From: Mucilaginibacter xinganensis
GTDB taxonomy: Bacteria; Bacteroidota; Bacteroidia; Sphingobacteriales; Sphingobacteriaceae
Length of the DNA: 64,000 nucleotides
Direction: 5' to 3'
NCBI GenBank assembly: GCA_026225055.1
Contig: JAMFSA010000105.1
Span: 1-64,000 of the forward strand
Both the position numbers and the translations under genes were made by a program. This document shows, in pieces, positions 16,779-26,549 of the stretch. The notes under the pieces were generated by a model. It was not told where the DNA came from, ran no database searches, and saw only the letters and a list, made by a program, of their open reading frames with translations. Positions within the stretch are counted from its first letter, which is position 1, and the number at the start of each line of letters is the position of its first letter.

Positions 16779-17753
16779 ATGAGCACAATCAACTGGGGCA
16801 TAATAGGCTGCGGCAACGTAACCGAAGTAAAAAGCGGGCCGGCATTTAATAAAGTGCCAAACAGTAAACTATCTGCCGTTATGCGCCGCGATGCAGCCAA
16901 AGCCGCCGACTACGCGCAACGCCACAACGTTGGCAAATGGTACAGCGATGCTGATGAATTGCTTAACGATCCGGAATTAAACGCCATTTACATAGCAACC
17001 CCTCCCGCATCGCACCTATCCTACGCGCTCGATGCCCTCAAAAAAGGTTTTAATGTTTATGTTGAGAAGCCAGTAACCCGCAATGCTGCCGAAGCACAAC
17101 AAATGGCTGATGCGGTTAAACAAAGGGGGCAAAAACTCACCGTTGCCCATTATCGCCGTGCCGTGCCCATGTTTTTGCACGTGAAAGGCTTGTTGGATAG
17201 TCGGACTATTGGCGATATCCGCACCGTGCAGATCCGCATGTGGCAGTCCCGCAAGCCAGCACTGGTTGCCGAGGTTGAAAGCAACTGGCGCATACAGCCC
17301 GAACTTTCAGGCGGTGGTTATTTTCATGATCTTGCCCCTCATCAGCTCGACCTGATGCTCTACTATTTTGGCGAACCTGAATATTATAGCGGTTTCTCCC
17401 TCAATCAATCAGAAAGCACTCCATCCGATGACCATGTAACCGGACAGATCCTGTTCAAAAACAAAGTAGTGGTAAACGGTTCCTGGTGCTTCAATGTAGC
17501 CGAAAGCGAAACCACCGATACCTGCGAAATCATCGGTACAAAAGGAAAGATCACCTTCCCGTTCTTTGGCAAATATGTAACCCTGAAAACCGAAACCGGC
17601 GAAGAAACCACCGAGTTTACCCATCCCCAGCACATCCAGCAACCTATGATCGAAAAGATCGTAAACTACTTTAAAGGCGAAGGCCCAAACCCCTGCAGCA
17701 TTGAGGAGGCAATAGTTTTAATGAAGATAATGGATAGTTTTACTGGTAAGTAA
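16779..17753 (+). CDS. Gfo/Idh/MocA family oxidoreductase
   Basis: 324-aa NAD(P)-dependent sugar-type dehydrogenase. It has an N-terminal Rossmann fold (WGIIGCGNVTEVKSGPAF), the signature NVYVEKPVTRN with the catalytic Lys of the EKP motif near residue 95, and the C-terminal segment GGGYFHDLAPHQLDLMLYYFG. The substrate is not deducible. Members act on glucose, inositol, N-acetylamino sugars or dihydrodiols. The preceding aldo/keto reductase hints at a carbonyl or sugar context. Confidence 0.92.
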   Translation: MSTINWGIIGCGNVTEVKSGPAFNKVPNSKLSAVMRRDAAKAADYAQRHNVGKWYSDADELLNDPELNAIYIATPPASHLSYALDALKKGFNVYVEKPVTRNAAEAQQMADAVKQRGQKLTVAHYRRAVPMFLHVKGLLDSRTIGDIRTVQIRMWQSRKPALVAEVESNWRIQPELSGGGYFHDLAPHQLDLMLYYFGEPEYYSGFSLNQSESTPSDDHVTGQILFKNKVVVNGSWCFNVAESETTDTCEIIGTKGKITFPFFGKYVTLKTETGEETTEFTHPQHIQQPMIEKIVNYFKGEGPNPCSIEEAIVLMKIMDSFTGK

Positions 17754-17835
17754 TGTAATTTCCTTTATTCCAGCGATCGCACGGAACAGCCTGTTAACTT
17801 ATCTCATGGTATCGCTCATAGCCGCTAAGGCCTAT

Positions 17836-18062
17836 TTCTTTTGTCTTCGCCACAAAAGAAACAAAAAGGCAAGTCAGTAGAAATGCTTCTTTTCCGCACA
17901 AGGCCATGCGCTGCAAATCAGGCAAAACCTGGGCTGCTATATTTTTACCCTGCTGTCGCTACACACTTGCCTTTACCCTGCTGTAAAAATCTGCTATGCC
18001 CTGCCATTGCGCTCAAGGCCACCATCGTTTTGCCTGATTTCACCTGAAGCTCTTCTACTGAC
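17836..18062 (+). repeat. 182-190 bp structured repeat, copy 1 (inverted orientation), with hairpin
   Basis: Core at 17873-18062 (190 bp) with ends GTCAGTAGAA and TTCTACTGAC. Inside are AAATCAGGCAAAAC and GTTTTGCCTGATTT, a perfect 14-bp inverted pair. The side hairpin TTTCTTTTGT/ACAAAAGAAA lies on the left (17836-17862). Copies 2-5 (30652, 32791, 36453, 39049) carry theirs on the right, so this copy is inverted. A further hairpin (TTACTTTTTGT, ATCAAG, ACAAAAAGTGA) follows at 18259-18287. The whole 17754-18413 gap holds only this repeat material. Confidence 0.85.
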
Positions 18063-18413
18063 GGAAAAAGAAAGAAAAGGCGTAATGTCTCGTAATCAAA
18101 AAGCGTAGGCCCTGACAACAAGGGCGGGCCAGCGTAGAGGCGGGAATGACGGTTTAGCTTTTTGTATGATGTGAGAATACGAAGTATTCGAACAGCGAAA
18201 AAAGCGTGAAGAACCGGCAGGGAGCGCAGAAGCATCCTTGTTGTCTTGATTTTTTTGGTTACTTTTTGTATCAAGACAAAAAGTGACTTCTTAGCGAAAA
18301 GCGATACCATGCGACAAGTCTACGACCAAGCATAACTGCTCTATATAATTACCAACAGCTCGACCCGAAACAAGCTCAGGACAGGCTGTTCAGTAATGAT
18401 ACTTGAGACTACT

Positions 18414-18587
18414 CTATTTCTTCTTCGGCACCTTCGCCCCTTCCTTCCTCGCTTCCGATAATCCAATAGCTATAGCCTGTTTTTTACTGGTAACTTTTTT
18501 ACCGCTGCCACTTTTCAGCGTGCCTTCTTTCATTTCGTGCATGGTTTTTTCAACTTTTTCCCCTGCTTTTTCTGAGTACTTTGCCAT
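18414..18587 (-). CDS. Small basic DUF6496-type protein
   Basis: 57 aa, rich in Lys, Gly and Ser: it begins MAKYSEKAGEKVEKTMHEMK, then EGTLKSGSGKKVTSKKQAIA, and ends with ARKEGAKVPKKK. This resembles the short DUF6496 proteins seen in many bacteria (KSGSGKKVxxxKQAIAIALSEA pattern). Function unknown; the composition suggests nucleic-acid or stress-related binding, which is inference. It is flanked by repeats. Confidence 0.8.
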   Translation of the reverse strand: MAKYSEKAGEKVEKTMHEMKEGTLKSGSGKKVTSKKQAIAIGLSEARKEGAKVPKKK

Positions 18588-18641
18588 AATGTTTTTATTT
18601 AAGTAGATGATAGTACTTAAAGCAAATCCTCTGCCAAAAGA

Positions 18642-19283
18642 TCAGGCATTTTCAAGTCCGGCAATATCTATTGAATTAATCAGGTGCAAGTGAGCCGTGA
18701 TCTTCTCAATGCTCCAATCCCACCATGCAATTTTTAGCAATCGTTCAATATCAATATCACTAAACCTTTTGCGGATGATCTGCGCAGGGTTACCGCCAAC
18801 AATAGCATAATCGGGTACATTATTGGTTACCAATGCACAAGTGCCAATTATAGCGCCGTTACCAATTTTTACACCCGGCATAATAGTGGCGTTATATCCT
18901 ATCCACACATCGTTGCCAATTATGGTGTCACCTTTGTATGGGTATCTATCGCCATGGATAACGCTATCATTGATCCGCTCCCATCCATTTCCAAATATGG
19001 CAAAGGGATAGGTTGATACAGGTTTTATTTCATGATTAGCGCCATTCATTATAAATTTTACCCCACTGGCAATTGCACAGAATTTGCCGATAATGAGTTT
19101 ATCACCAATAAAATCAAAATGATATAATACGTTTTTTTCAAAACTCAGCGGGTCAATAAAATCGTCATAGTAGGTAAAATCACCTACTTCAATATTTTTC
19201 CGGGTGATGATATTCTTTAAAAAAACTAATTTCTGGTGATGCTCCACCGGGAATACAACAGCAGGATCAGGTCCATTCAGCAT
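18642..19283 (-). CDS. CatB-related (Vat-like) O-acetyltransferase
   Basis: 213-aa left-handed beta-helix acetyltransferase of the xenobiotic acyltransferase group (CatB/Vat). Hexapeptide repeats run from IGKFCAIASGVKFIMNGANH to TIIGNDVWIGYNATIMPGVKIGNGAIIG, and then GGNPAQIIRKRF. The catalytic His is probably that of NGANHEIKPVSTYPF. Related enzymes acetylate streptogramin A or chloramphenicol, but many family members act on sugars or unknown acceptors, so resistance is only possible. The gene stands alone. Confidence 0.87.
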   Translation of the reverse strand: MLNGPDPAVVFPVEHHQKLVFLKNIITRKNIEVGDFTYYDDFIDPLSFEKNVLYHFDFIGDKLIIGKFCAIASGVKFIMNGANHEIKPVSTYPFAIFGNGWERINDSVIHGDRYPYKGDTIIGNDVWIGYNATIMPGVKIGNGAIIGTCALVTNNVPDYAIVGGNPAQIIRKRFSDIDIERLLKIAWWDWSIEKITAHLHLINSIDIAGLENA

Positions 19284-19541
19284 ATAAATGAGCTAATTAA
19301 AAAATGAATAAATAATTGAGTAAACAGCTTTACGGCCTGCTGCCAGTAATGGAGGGGATTTTCAAAAAAGAGAATTAAACAGGCCGCTTAAATAATCATT
19401 GGAGTAATATTATATGCTAACACAAAGATAACTAAGTATCTATATTAAAAAAAGTATTAGCCCGATAAATAATAATGCTTAACTTCAAAACATATAAATA
19501 ACAGATGGTGTTTAGCACTTAAAATTTATATCTACCAGCTT

Positions 19542-20636
19542 ATGACAGTAAAAAAAATTACGGCACCATTTTATGAAAAACTTTCTTTAGTACTGGTAGG
19601 TCTTATAGCACTCGGCTATCTGGTTATCCAGGCCAAAGATGTGCTCGACCCAATGATGTTCGGGTTTTTATTCGCGATACTCTTATTGCCGGTCGCGAAT
19701 TTTTTTGAGCGTAAATGCCGTGTGCCCCGCAGCTTATCGTCGTTCCTGTCTATACTGTTATTAGTTGGTTTTATAGGTGGTATAGTTTACCTGGTAAGCT
19801 CACAAATATCCAACCTCGCCAGCGACTGGCCTCAGCTCAAAACCCAGGTAATGCAGTCTGTTAACGATCTGTCTGGTTGGATTTCAACCGCGTTCCATAT
19901 CAATACCGATAAGCAAATGGTGTATGTACACAACACCACCAATAAAATACTGGCAGCCGGTACCGATGTACTGGGCACAACCTTCGGGGCCATATCATCG
20001 CTAATGTTATTTTACGCGTTCATACTTATATTCACATTCTTCATCCTGTTCTACCGAAGGCTGTTACTGAAGTTTATCATCTGGGTATTTAACGAAGATA
20101 ACTCATCCACTGTGTTTGACATTGTAGAGAATGTACAAACCATTTTAAGGCAATACATTATAGGGCTATTGCTGGAGATGGCCATAGTAGCCACAATAGC
20201 CTGCACCTTATTTTGGATGATCGGTGTTAAATATGCGGTTCTGTTAGGCTTATTTGTGGGCCTGTTCAATATTATACCTTATATCGGCATATTCTCGGCA
20301 TTGTTACTCAGCAGTATTATCACCTTCGCTACCGGCACCATCAAACAAGCGGTTGAAGTAGCTGTTGGTGTAATCGCCATCCACGCTGTCGATTCAAATC
20401 TGCTTTTACCCACTATAGTAGGTTCAAAAGTAAGACTTAACGCACTCATCACATTTTTAGGGATTGTTTTTGGCGAAATGATCTGGGGCTTATCAGGCAT
20501 GTTCCTGTCCATCCCAACTATTGCCATCCTCAAGATCATATTTGATCGTATCGAAAGTCTTAAGCCATGGGGATTCCTGCTCGGCGGCGATTACGAATCA
20601 AAAAAGTCAGCCGAGAAAAAAATGAAAACCGAATAA
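19542..20636 (+). CDS. AI-2E family transporter
   Basis: 364-aa membrane protein of the PF01594 family with about seven to eight hydrophobic segments. The typical C-terminal part contains KYAVLLGLFVGLFNIIPYIG, then SNLLLPTIVGSKVRLNALITFLGIVFG and GMFLSIPTIAILKIIFDRI. Named after TqsA (autoinducer-2 export), but family members also act as Na+(Li+)/H+ antiporters, so the transported substrate is uncertain. The tail is charged and cytoplasmic. Confidence 0.92.
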   Translation: MTVKKITAPFYEKLSLVLVGLIALGYLVIQAKDVLDPMMFGFLFAILLLPVANFFERKCRVPRSLSSFLSILLLVGFIGGIVYLVSSQISNLASDWPQLKTQVMQSVNDLSGWISTAFHINTDKQMVYVHNTTNKILAAGTDVLGTTFGAISSLMLFYAFILIFTFFILFYRRLLLKFIIWVFNEDNSSTVFDIVENVQTILRQYIIGLLLEMAIVATIACTLFWMIGVKYAVLLGLFVGLFNIIPYIGIFSALLLSSIITFATGTIKQAVEVAVGVIAIHAVDSNLLLPTIVGSKVRLNALITFLGIVFGEMIWGLSGMFLSIPTIAILKIIFDRIESLKPWGFLLGGDYESKKSAEKKMKTE

Positions 20637-20648
20637 AGTATTCTTCTC

Positions 20649-20677
20649 ACCCTCTTTCCGCGCAGCGGAGAGAGGGT
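20649..20677. repeat. Intergenic hairpin repeat (family shared with 12599)
   Basis: ACCCTCTTTCCGC and GCGGAGAGAGGGT pair almost perfectly. The words GAAGTCGGGGTGAGTCAA then follow as at 12639-12656. Confidence 0.75.
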
Positions 20678-20731
20678 CGACCAGCGAAGCGAAGTCGGGG
20701 TGAGTCAAACGGAGCGCGTTCATCTCAACTA

Positions 20732-21037
20732 TTACCCCACCGCCTGGTAAACCTTAATAAAAATAGCCAATCCATAAGCCATCAGCACTAAAGTATTAAT
20801 TACCAACAGCCAATTAAGGTCTATCTCCTTATACTTTTTAATGGTACACAAAACCAGGAAGGTAATAAAACCACCCACCAAAATCACCGGGAAAATCAAT
20901 GTCCATTTTTGGCGGATCACGAAATTAAAATTTTGTAACTTGGCGTTATTGCCCGCTATGTAAGGTACCGTTGCTATAAGCAACATAAAAAAGAACAAGC
21001 GTACAACTACCTTTGCAACTATCTGACTGGTTTTCAT
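20732..21037 (-). CDS. Hypothetical three-helix membrane protein
   Basis: 101 aa with three hydrophobic segments (VVRLFFFMLLIATVPYIAG, LIFPVILVGGFITFLVLC, WLLVINTLVLMAYGLAIFI). Family not recognised. It is divergent from the phosphodiesterase gene, with only 39 bp between them. Confidence 0.55.
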   Translation of the reverse strand: MKTSQIVAKVVVRLFFFMLLIATVPYIAGNNAKLQNFNFVIRQKWTLIFPVILVGGFITFLVLCTIKKYKEIDLNWLLVINTLVLMAYGLAIFIKVYQAVG

Positions 21038-21076
21038 ATTTATCCGCCAAAATTAGAAAATTATAACTACCTAATT

Positions 21077-22033
21077 ATGCTTCGTACTTACCGTTTTATA
21101 ACTGTATTATCTTTTTTACTTACACCCCTTTTTGGTTTTACACAATCCGGGCCATCGTTCAGGATAGTACCACTCGGTGTTTTAGGTGGAATTGATGAAA
21201 GCAACCTATCCGCCTATATGATTGCCGCGGCAGGTACCAATAATTACATTTGTATGGATGCAGGCACCCTACATTATGGTATTCAGCAAGCTGTAGATAA
21301 TAAAACATTTCCGGCCACTACAACGCAGGTACTACGGCAATACATAAAAGGCTACTGCATTTCACACGCGCATTTGGATCACATAGCCGGGCTTATCATT
21401 AACTCACCCGACGATACCGCTAAAAATATCTATGGCTTAGCCAGCACCATCCAAACTATTAAAACACATTACTTTACCTGGGATAGCTGGGCTAATTTTG
21501 CCGATGACGGCGATGCTCCCGCATTAAAAAAATACCATTATCAAATACTTAAACCCGATAGTATCGCCCCGATAAAGAATACGGGGATGACAGTTCAGGC
21601 ATTCCCGTTAAGCCACTCCAACCTAACCAGCACAGCCTTTTTGCTAAACAGCAACAATACCTATATTTTATACCTGGGCGATACCGGTGCCGATGACATT
21701 GAAAAGAGCCATAACCTGCACAAGCTATGGCAGGCCATAGCGCCACTGATACAAAGTAAAAAACTTAAGGCCATCATGATCGAAACCTCTTTCCCCGATG
21801 AGCAACCCGATAAAACATTATTCGGTCACCTAACCCCGCATTGGCTCATAGCAGAGATGGATGATCTGGCCGTGCTAACCGGCTTCGATACGCTCAAAGG
21901 CTTTAACGTGATCATTACCCACTTAAAACCACCGCAAACAAGTATCTACAAAATCAAACTTCAGCTGTTTAATGAAAACAAGCTGCACCTGAACCTGATA
22001 TATCCGCAGCAGGGTAAAGTTATTGAATTGTGA
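21077..22033 (+). CDS. Class II 3',5'-cyclic-nucleotide phosphodiesterase, exported
   Basis: 318-aa metallo-beta-lactamase-fold enzyme of the PDE class II family (yeast Pde1, Vibrio CpdP). The signature SHAHLDHIAGL (about residues 96-106) supplies the first metal ligands; later come AFPLSHSNLTSTAF, YLGDTGAD, KAIMIETSFPDE and ITHLKP, in family order. An N-terminal signal peptide (ITVLSFLLTPLFGFTQ) predicts export to the periplasm, as in CpdP. Substrate would be cAMP or cGMP. Confidence 0.92.
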   Translation: MLRTYRFITVLSFLLTPLFGFTQSGPSFRIVPLGVLGGIDESNLSAYMIAAAGTNNYICMDAGTLHYGIQQAVDNKTFPATTTQVLRQYIKGYCISHAHLDHIAGLIINSPDDTAKNIYGLASTIQTIKTHYFTWDSWANFADDGDAPALKKYHYQILKPDSIAPIKNTGMTVQAFPLSHSNLTSTAFLLNSNNTYILYLGDTGADDIEKSHNLHKLWQAIAPLIQSKKLKAIMIETSFPDEQPDKTLFGHLTPHWLIAEMDDLAVLTGFDTLKGFNVIITHLKPPQTSIYKIKLQLFNENKLHLNLIYPQQGKVIEL

Positions 22034-22055
22034 TAGACATGGTGATATTTTCACC

Positions 22056-22172
22056 ACGCGTCATTGCGAGGTACGAAGCAATCTCTACGCAGGCAGATCA
22101 ACTAAAAAGTCAATACCTATCTTTACCGCCCTGTATAGTTTAGAGATTGCTTCGTACCTCGCAATGACGCGT
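22056..22172. repeat. Long perfect inverted repeat, CATTGCGAG family
   Basis: Two 32-nt arms (22056-22087 and 22141-22172) are exact reverse complements, beginning ACGCGTCATTGCGAGG, with a 53-nt spacer. It sits just after the phosphodiesterase stop codon and could act as a terminator or a mobile palindrome. Confidence 0.9.
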
Positions 22173-22274
22173 TAAAAAAACATCGCTCATAGCAATTGAA
22201 TATACAAAAAATCAACACTTCACTGTAACATCTCCTCCCAAAACTAATCAAACAATAAAGTTAAAATTTAAAAC

Positions 22275-22475
22275 ATGCGCTACTTCCTTTGCTTCATATG
22301 CCCACCAGCCGCGGTTTTAACAACCGGCCGCATTGGTTCATTTATTCTCAGTATCATACTTACCATATTTTTTTGGATCCCCGGTATAATATACGCTATA
22401 TTGGTAACCAATGATTTTTATTCTGCCCGCCGCAATCGCAGGGTTGTAAGGGCCATTAGGGCTAACAGGTATTAA
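22275..22475 (+). CDS. YqaE/Pmp3 family small membrane protein
   Basis: 66 aa: the first helix starts FLCFICPPAAVLTTGR and the second is FILSIILTIFFWIPGIIYA, followed by a basic tail. The PPxAV and PGxIHAxxV-like pattern is that of Pmp3/UPF0057 proteins, which are stress-induced two-helix membrane proteins thought to affect membrane potential. Confidence 0.85.
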   Translation: MRYFLCFICPPAAVLTTGRIGSFILSIILTIFFWIPGIIYAILVTNDFYSARRNRRVVRAIRANRY

Positions 22476-22819
22476 TAATAATATCCTATACATTAGCATT
22501 CTGACAATCAAAAAATTACAACAACCTGCTATTAGTAAATGCGACTATAACCTTGTGGAAGGAGAGTTAACTCTAAGTCACTAACACTATTAATTAATTT
22601 ATAACCATTGATTAATAGTTATTGTGCATTATTTTCCCCGAAATGAGGAAAATATAATTATCAATCCTTGGCCATTTCCCCAACTTGTTAACAGTAAGGA
22701 AAATAATTTTTCCGAATAATTACACAATCAAAATCTTCAAGCACATTTCACCCTATTTACTTAAAAAAAATTAGGATAGCATAATGTTTGCTCTTCGAGG
22801 GTAAGCAAACCCTAAGATT
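22476..22819. other. Intergenic leader before the T9SS protein
   Basis: 344 bases without a gene. A weak hairpin TTTTCCCC/GAGGAAAA lies near 22631-22652, and GTTTGCTC/GTAAGCAAAC pair near 22785-22810, just upstream of the TTG start at 22820. The latter may be part of a 5' leader. No known riboswitch is recognised. Confidence 0.4.
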
Positions 22820-25800
22820 TTGAAAACACAATTACTTAAAATCACATTCGTCGCCTTTGCAAGTTTACTATTGGTAAATACCAGTAAGGCGCAGCAGTAT
22901 ATCAATAGTAGCACTGCCAGCAGCACAATTAATGGCTATTCGTGCTACAATTTTTTCGATAACGGAACTGCCGCAAACATAACCCCATCGCCAGTAACCG
23001 GCGGTACAACCGCTCAAGTAATATTGGCCCCCGCTGCTGCTAATAATTTATCCGTTTTTGGTACGAGCGGCAGCTGCCTGGAATCACAGCAAACTACCGT
23101 AGCATTAGGTAAACCAGCTATTATAAACTATATACCTAATTCAGCCGATAAAACAAAATATGCCGCAAACCTGAATACACAGGATTGGGAATGGACATTT
23201 ATATTCAAAGCTGCATCAGGTACTGCTACTACTCTATCAACCACTGGCGCTGCCTTCTACACACCATTAACAGGTTCATCAGCTAATGCATGGCGGTATT
23301 GGTTAATGGCTACTTCAAATACTGTAGCCACTGGCACAAAAGGGTTTGTGCTTACCCAAACGAGTAATAATTTTCTGCGCCTATATGATTTAAATGGTGA
23401 TCCAAGTACTACGCCATCCAATCTTGTATCAAGTTTAGCGGCTCTAACTCCAGGTACAACTTATGTAGTAAAAATTCAGAGGCTTATTGGTGGTGTATGG
23501 ACCATGTTTCTTGACCCTTATACTGCAACAGTAACTCAGGCACAAACCTTGCAGCAAACAAAGAATAGTGATGATCAGACTAACATTATCACCTCAGCCT
23601 ATACAAACTCCATATTAGAAACCACACAAACTTCTGCTACTGCGGGTACGTTTAAATTCGATGAGATGCATATGTATAGTCGTTATTTATACTTTGTCCC
23701 AATGACAACTCCTGCACAAGGCGTAACACCCTCACCAATTTATGCAAATGAGCAAAATATTATATTATACGGCTTGCAAGTTCAAACACGCGGCAATTAT
23801 ACGCTGTCTCAATTATATATAAACATGACCGACCCTAGTTATATTATAGGAAAAATGACACCTATTGTTGCCAATTCCTCTGGTAATCCAGCTTCTTTAT
23901 ATGTAACAACTAACCCTATTCTAAGCCTTACCGGAGCAACGTATGTTACCAGCTCACAATTAAACGATGGTAGTCCCGGCACAGCTTATGCAGTACTAAC
24001 CAGTAACAATTCTTTTGTTTCTATAGGCAATGTGGATGGCTCGCTGTCAAACCCCGGAAACTATTTTTTAGCAACTAATTTGGGTAGCCCGATAAATTCC
24101 GGCACAATGACCTTTGGCGCTGTAAGTAAAGCAGTAGATGCTACTGGAAATAACAGCCCAATATCTTCAGGTAATTTTGGTAACGGCCCAGCAGGTACAC
24201 CAAGTGTTGTAACCACAGGCGCTACTTATGATTGGATAGGCGGAACCGGCGGAACAAATGCCAATTCATGGTCTAATGGTGCAAACTGGAAATTAGGCAT
24301 CGCACCTCACACCTCAACCGATATTGTTAACATTGGTGTAAACTTTGTTTTTTCCACTGCTACAGGTAATCCCGTAGTCAAAAAATCTACAACAGTTGGT
24401 AGAATTAATTTTGGCCCTATCAATGGCACCCCGACTACTTTATATTTGGATAGTGGTGCTATGGGTACAGACGGCACAAACGGTACAATTGGTACTACTT
24501 TAACCGCTACCGCCGGGATAACTCTTGCCGCAGCAAATTCATCCGGAAACAGAACAAGTATTGCAATTAGCGGGGGAGATACAACCAGCAGAAATTATGG
24601 CTTTTTAATTACTCAGGGTACATCTACAATGGCCTCTACCTCATCTATAAGTTCTATAACAAATGCAAATATTACTAATACCGGAACATTTACGCTAAAC
24701 TCTGATGCTAACGGGAGTGCACAAATAGGCACAATAGGAACAGGCGGCAGCATTACCGGCACATTTAATGTACAACGTTATTTAACCGGCGGGAGTATAT
24801 CCTACCGTACCTGGAGGCTCCTTTCTTCACCTATTCATAATGCAAGTACAACAACCTTTAATTTCACAAGTTTAACCCAAAATACTATTGTAACCGGTGG
24901 TACTAGCGCTAATGGTTTCGATCCTCAGCCATCATGGGGTGCAACCGGCTACACAGCCAACGGCCCTACTGTATTATTTTATACAGAAACAAATGGGGCA
25001 ACTTCAAAATATACCACATTCACTTCGGGTGCGGCATTATCGTCAAATAGCAAAACGACAGGTACCGGCTTTTATTTCTATTACCGTGGCGATAGAACAC
25101 ACAATTTAGTAAACAAAGTAGAGCCAATTAGTGGCGTTTACGCAACTCCTGAATCAACCTACGTATTATGGACCGGTACCCTAAACCAGGGCAATGTAAG
25201 TGTTGGAACTACTTATACGGCAAATGCGGGTGCAACGCAAAATGGCTATAACTTAATTGGTAACCCATACGCAAGCACAATAGATTGGACACAGATGACA
25301 GCGACCAATGCTACTACTTCTGCAGGCACTTATTACAAAACAGGCTCTAATGTTTACCCAATACTTTGGGAATATGACCCTACTATTAACAGCACAAATC
25401 CTGTACCTGTGGGCAATACGTCTAACTTCCTTTCTTCGGGTCAGGGTGCCTTCGTCAGGATAAATTCAACAGTAGCTGCTACAGGTTCAATAAAATTTAC
25501 TGAAGCAATTAAAACTCCTTCTATAAACCAAACTGGAGCAGCGGCACAATTCAGTGTTATAAAACCTCAAAACGCATACATACAGTTTGAGATGATCCGC
25601 GATTCAGTTAATGCGGATTATGCCTATATCCGTTTCTATGACACAGCAAATCCAAAGTACAATACTTTTGATGACATCGACGATGTAAACGGTACAGGCC
25701 AGAATGTGTTTTTTGGAAGTATGACTGCTGATAGCGTTGAAGTGGCCCTTAATTCCATGCCGCTTAAAAAGCTTACTTCATTCTTTTTAAGTGTTAACGC

Positions 25801-26536
25801 TACCACACAAGGTGCATTCAGTATTAAAAGGACCGACCTGGTTAATATACCAAGCGCTTACGATGTATTCCTGAAGGACCATTATACCAATGATTCAGTT
25901 GATATGAGGCAGCATGATTCTTATGCCTTCAATATCACAAGCGATCCAAAATCATTCGGTAACAGCCGCTTTGAAGTTATCTTACGTATAAAACCATTAC
26001 CGGCATACAAATTACTTGCTTTCACAGGCCAGCATGTAAGCGATGGCAATCAGTTAAACTGGAAAACCGCTAATGAGAATTATTACACCACATTCCAGCT
26101 ACAAAAAAGCCTGGATGAAGGTAAAACCTTCACCTCTATTAGTACAATTCAATCTGATAGCTCAGGTGCCTATACTTATACTGATAAAGCTGCAGGTAAG
26201 GATACATCAATGTACCGCTTAATGCAATCTGATGTTAATGATAATATTACTTATTCATCAATCGTAATTATATCAACTACAGGTAGCCTGGTTCAATTCA
26301 AGGTATATCCAAACCCGGCTTCGTCTTATATCCAGTTCCAGGCCAATAGTGTAGTTACCCCCCCATTAAAATTAAATATCTATAATTCTATTGGTAGTAT
26401 TGTTAAAACCACTACATTTAGTGCTAATACAGGTACTCAGGATCTGTCAGGCTTAATAAATGGCACTTATATTTTGGAACTGATTGATGTAAATACCAAG
26501 AAGAGTTTAGGTACAGCTAAATTTTCTAAATTTTAA
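22820..26536 (+). CDS. Large secreted protein with T9SS type A sorting domain
   Basis: 1238 aa. The signal peptide runs LLKITFVAFASLLLVNTSKAQQ. A long Thr/Ser/Asn/Gly-rich extracellular region follows with beta-rich repeats, including YNLIGNPYASTIDW and a RTWRLLSSPI block as in Bacteroidota surface proteins. The C-terminal 75 residues are a type IX sorting domain (FKVYPNPASSYIQFQ, LNIYNSIGSIV, LSGLINGTYILEL). The protein should be exported by Sec, sorted by T9SS and either anchored or released. The start is TTG at 22820, since no ATG stands ahead of the signal peptide. No enzyme domain is visible; an adhesin or matrix role is possible. A 75-aa membrane protein follows 13 bp later. Confidence 0.85.
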   Translation: MKTQLLKITFVAFASLLLVNTSKAQQYINSSTASSTINGYSCYNFFDNGTAANITPSPVTGGTTAQVILAPAAANNLSVFGTSGSCLESQQTTVALGKPAIINYIPNSADKTKYAANLNTQDWEWTFIFKAASGTATTLSTTGAAFYTPLTGSSANAWRYWLMATSNTVATGTKGFVLTQTSNNFLRLYDLNGDPSTTPSNLVSSLAALTPGTTYVVKIQRLIGGVWTMFLDPYTATVTQAQTLQQTKNSDDQTNIITSAYTNSILETTQTSATAGTFKFDEMHMYSRYLYFVPMTTPAQGVTPSPIYANEQNIILYGLQVQTRGNYTLSQLYINMTDPSYIIGKMTPIVANSSGNPASLYVTTNPILSLTGATYVTSSQLNDGSPGTAYAVLTSNNSFVSIGNVDGSLSNPGNYFLATNLGSPINSGTMTFGAVSKAVDATGNNSPISSGNFGNGPAGTPSVVTTGATYDWIGGTGGTNANSWSNGANWKLGIAPHTSTDIVNIGVNFVFSTATGNPVVKKSTTVGRINFGPINGTPTTLYLDSGAMGTDGTNGTIGTTLTATAGITLAAANSSGNRTSIAISGGDTTSRNYGFLITQGTSTMASTSSISSITNANITNTGTFTLNSDANGSAQIGTIGTGGSITGTFNVQRYLTGGSISYRTWRLLSSPIHNASTTTFNFTSLTQNTIVTGGTSANGFDPQPSWGATGYTANGPTVLFYTETNGATSKYTTFTSGAALSSNSKTTGTGFYFYYRGDRTHNLVNKVEPISGVYATPESTYVLWTGTLNQGNVSVGTTYTANAGATQNGYNLIGNPYASTIDWTQMTATNATTSAGTYYKTGSNVYPILWEYDPTINSTNPVPVGNTSNFLSSGQGAFVRINSTVAATGSIKFTEAIKTPSINQTGAAAQFSVIKPQNAYIQFEMIRDSVNADYAYIRFYDTANPKYNTFDDIDDVNGTGQNVFFGSMTADSVEVALNSMPLKKLTSFFLSVNATTQGAFSIKRTDLVNIPSAYDVFLKDHYTNDSVDMRQHDSYAFNITSDPKSFGNSRFEVILRIKPLPAYKLLAFTGQHVSDGNQLNWKTANENYYTTFQLQKSLDEGKTFTSISTIQSDSSGAYTYTDKAAGKDTSMYRLMQSDVNDNITYSSIVIISTTGSLVQFKVYPNPASSYIQFQANSVVTPPLKLNIYNSIGSIVKTTTFSANTGTQDLSGLINGTYILELIDVNTKKSLGTAKFSKF

Positions 26537-26549
26537 AAGATAAACAGCA

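Noticed and set aside
17841..18047. Open frames inside the structured repeat copies (also 30511-30824, 32770-33160, 39019-39297)
   Set aside because: The frames change between copies because the middle length differs, and they follow the repeat, so they are not genes.
18642..19283. Antibiotic resistance gene call for the Vat-like acetyltransferase
   Set aside because: The fold is clear but the family acts on many acceptors; nothing in the sequence shows streptogramin or chloramphenicol specificity.
22476..22819. Riboswitch ahead of the T9SS protein
   Set aside because: Only weak hairpins are seen and no known aptamer core; a plain leader is more likely.
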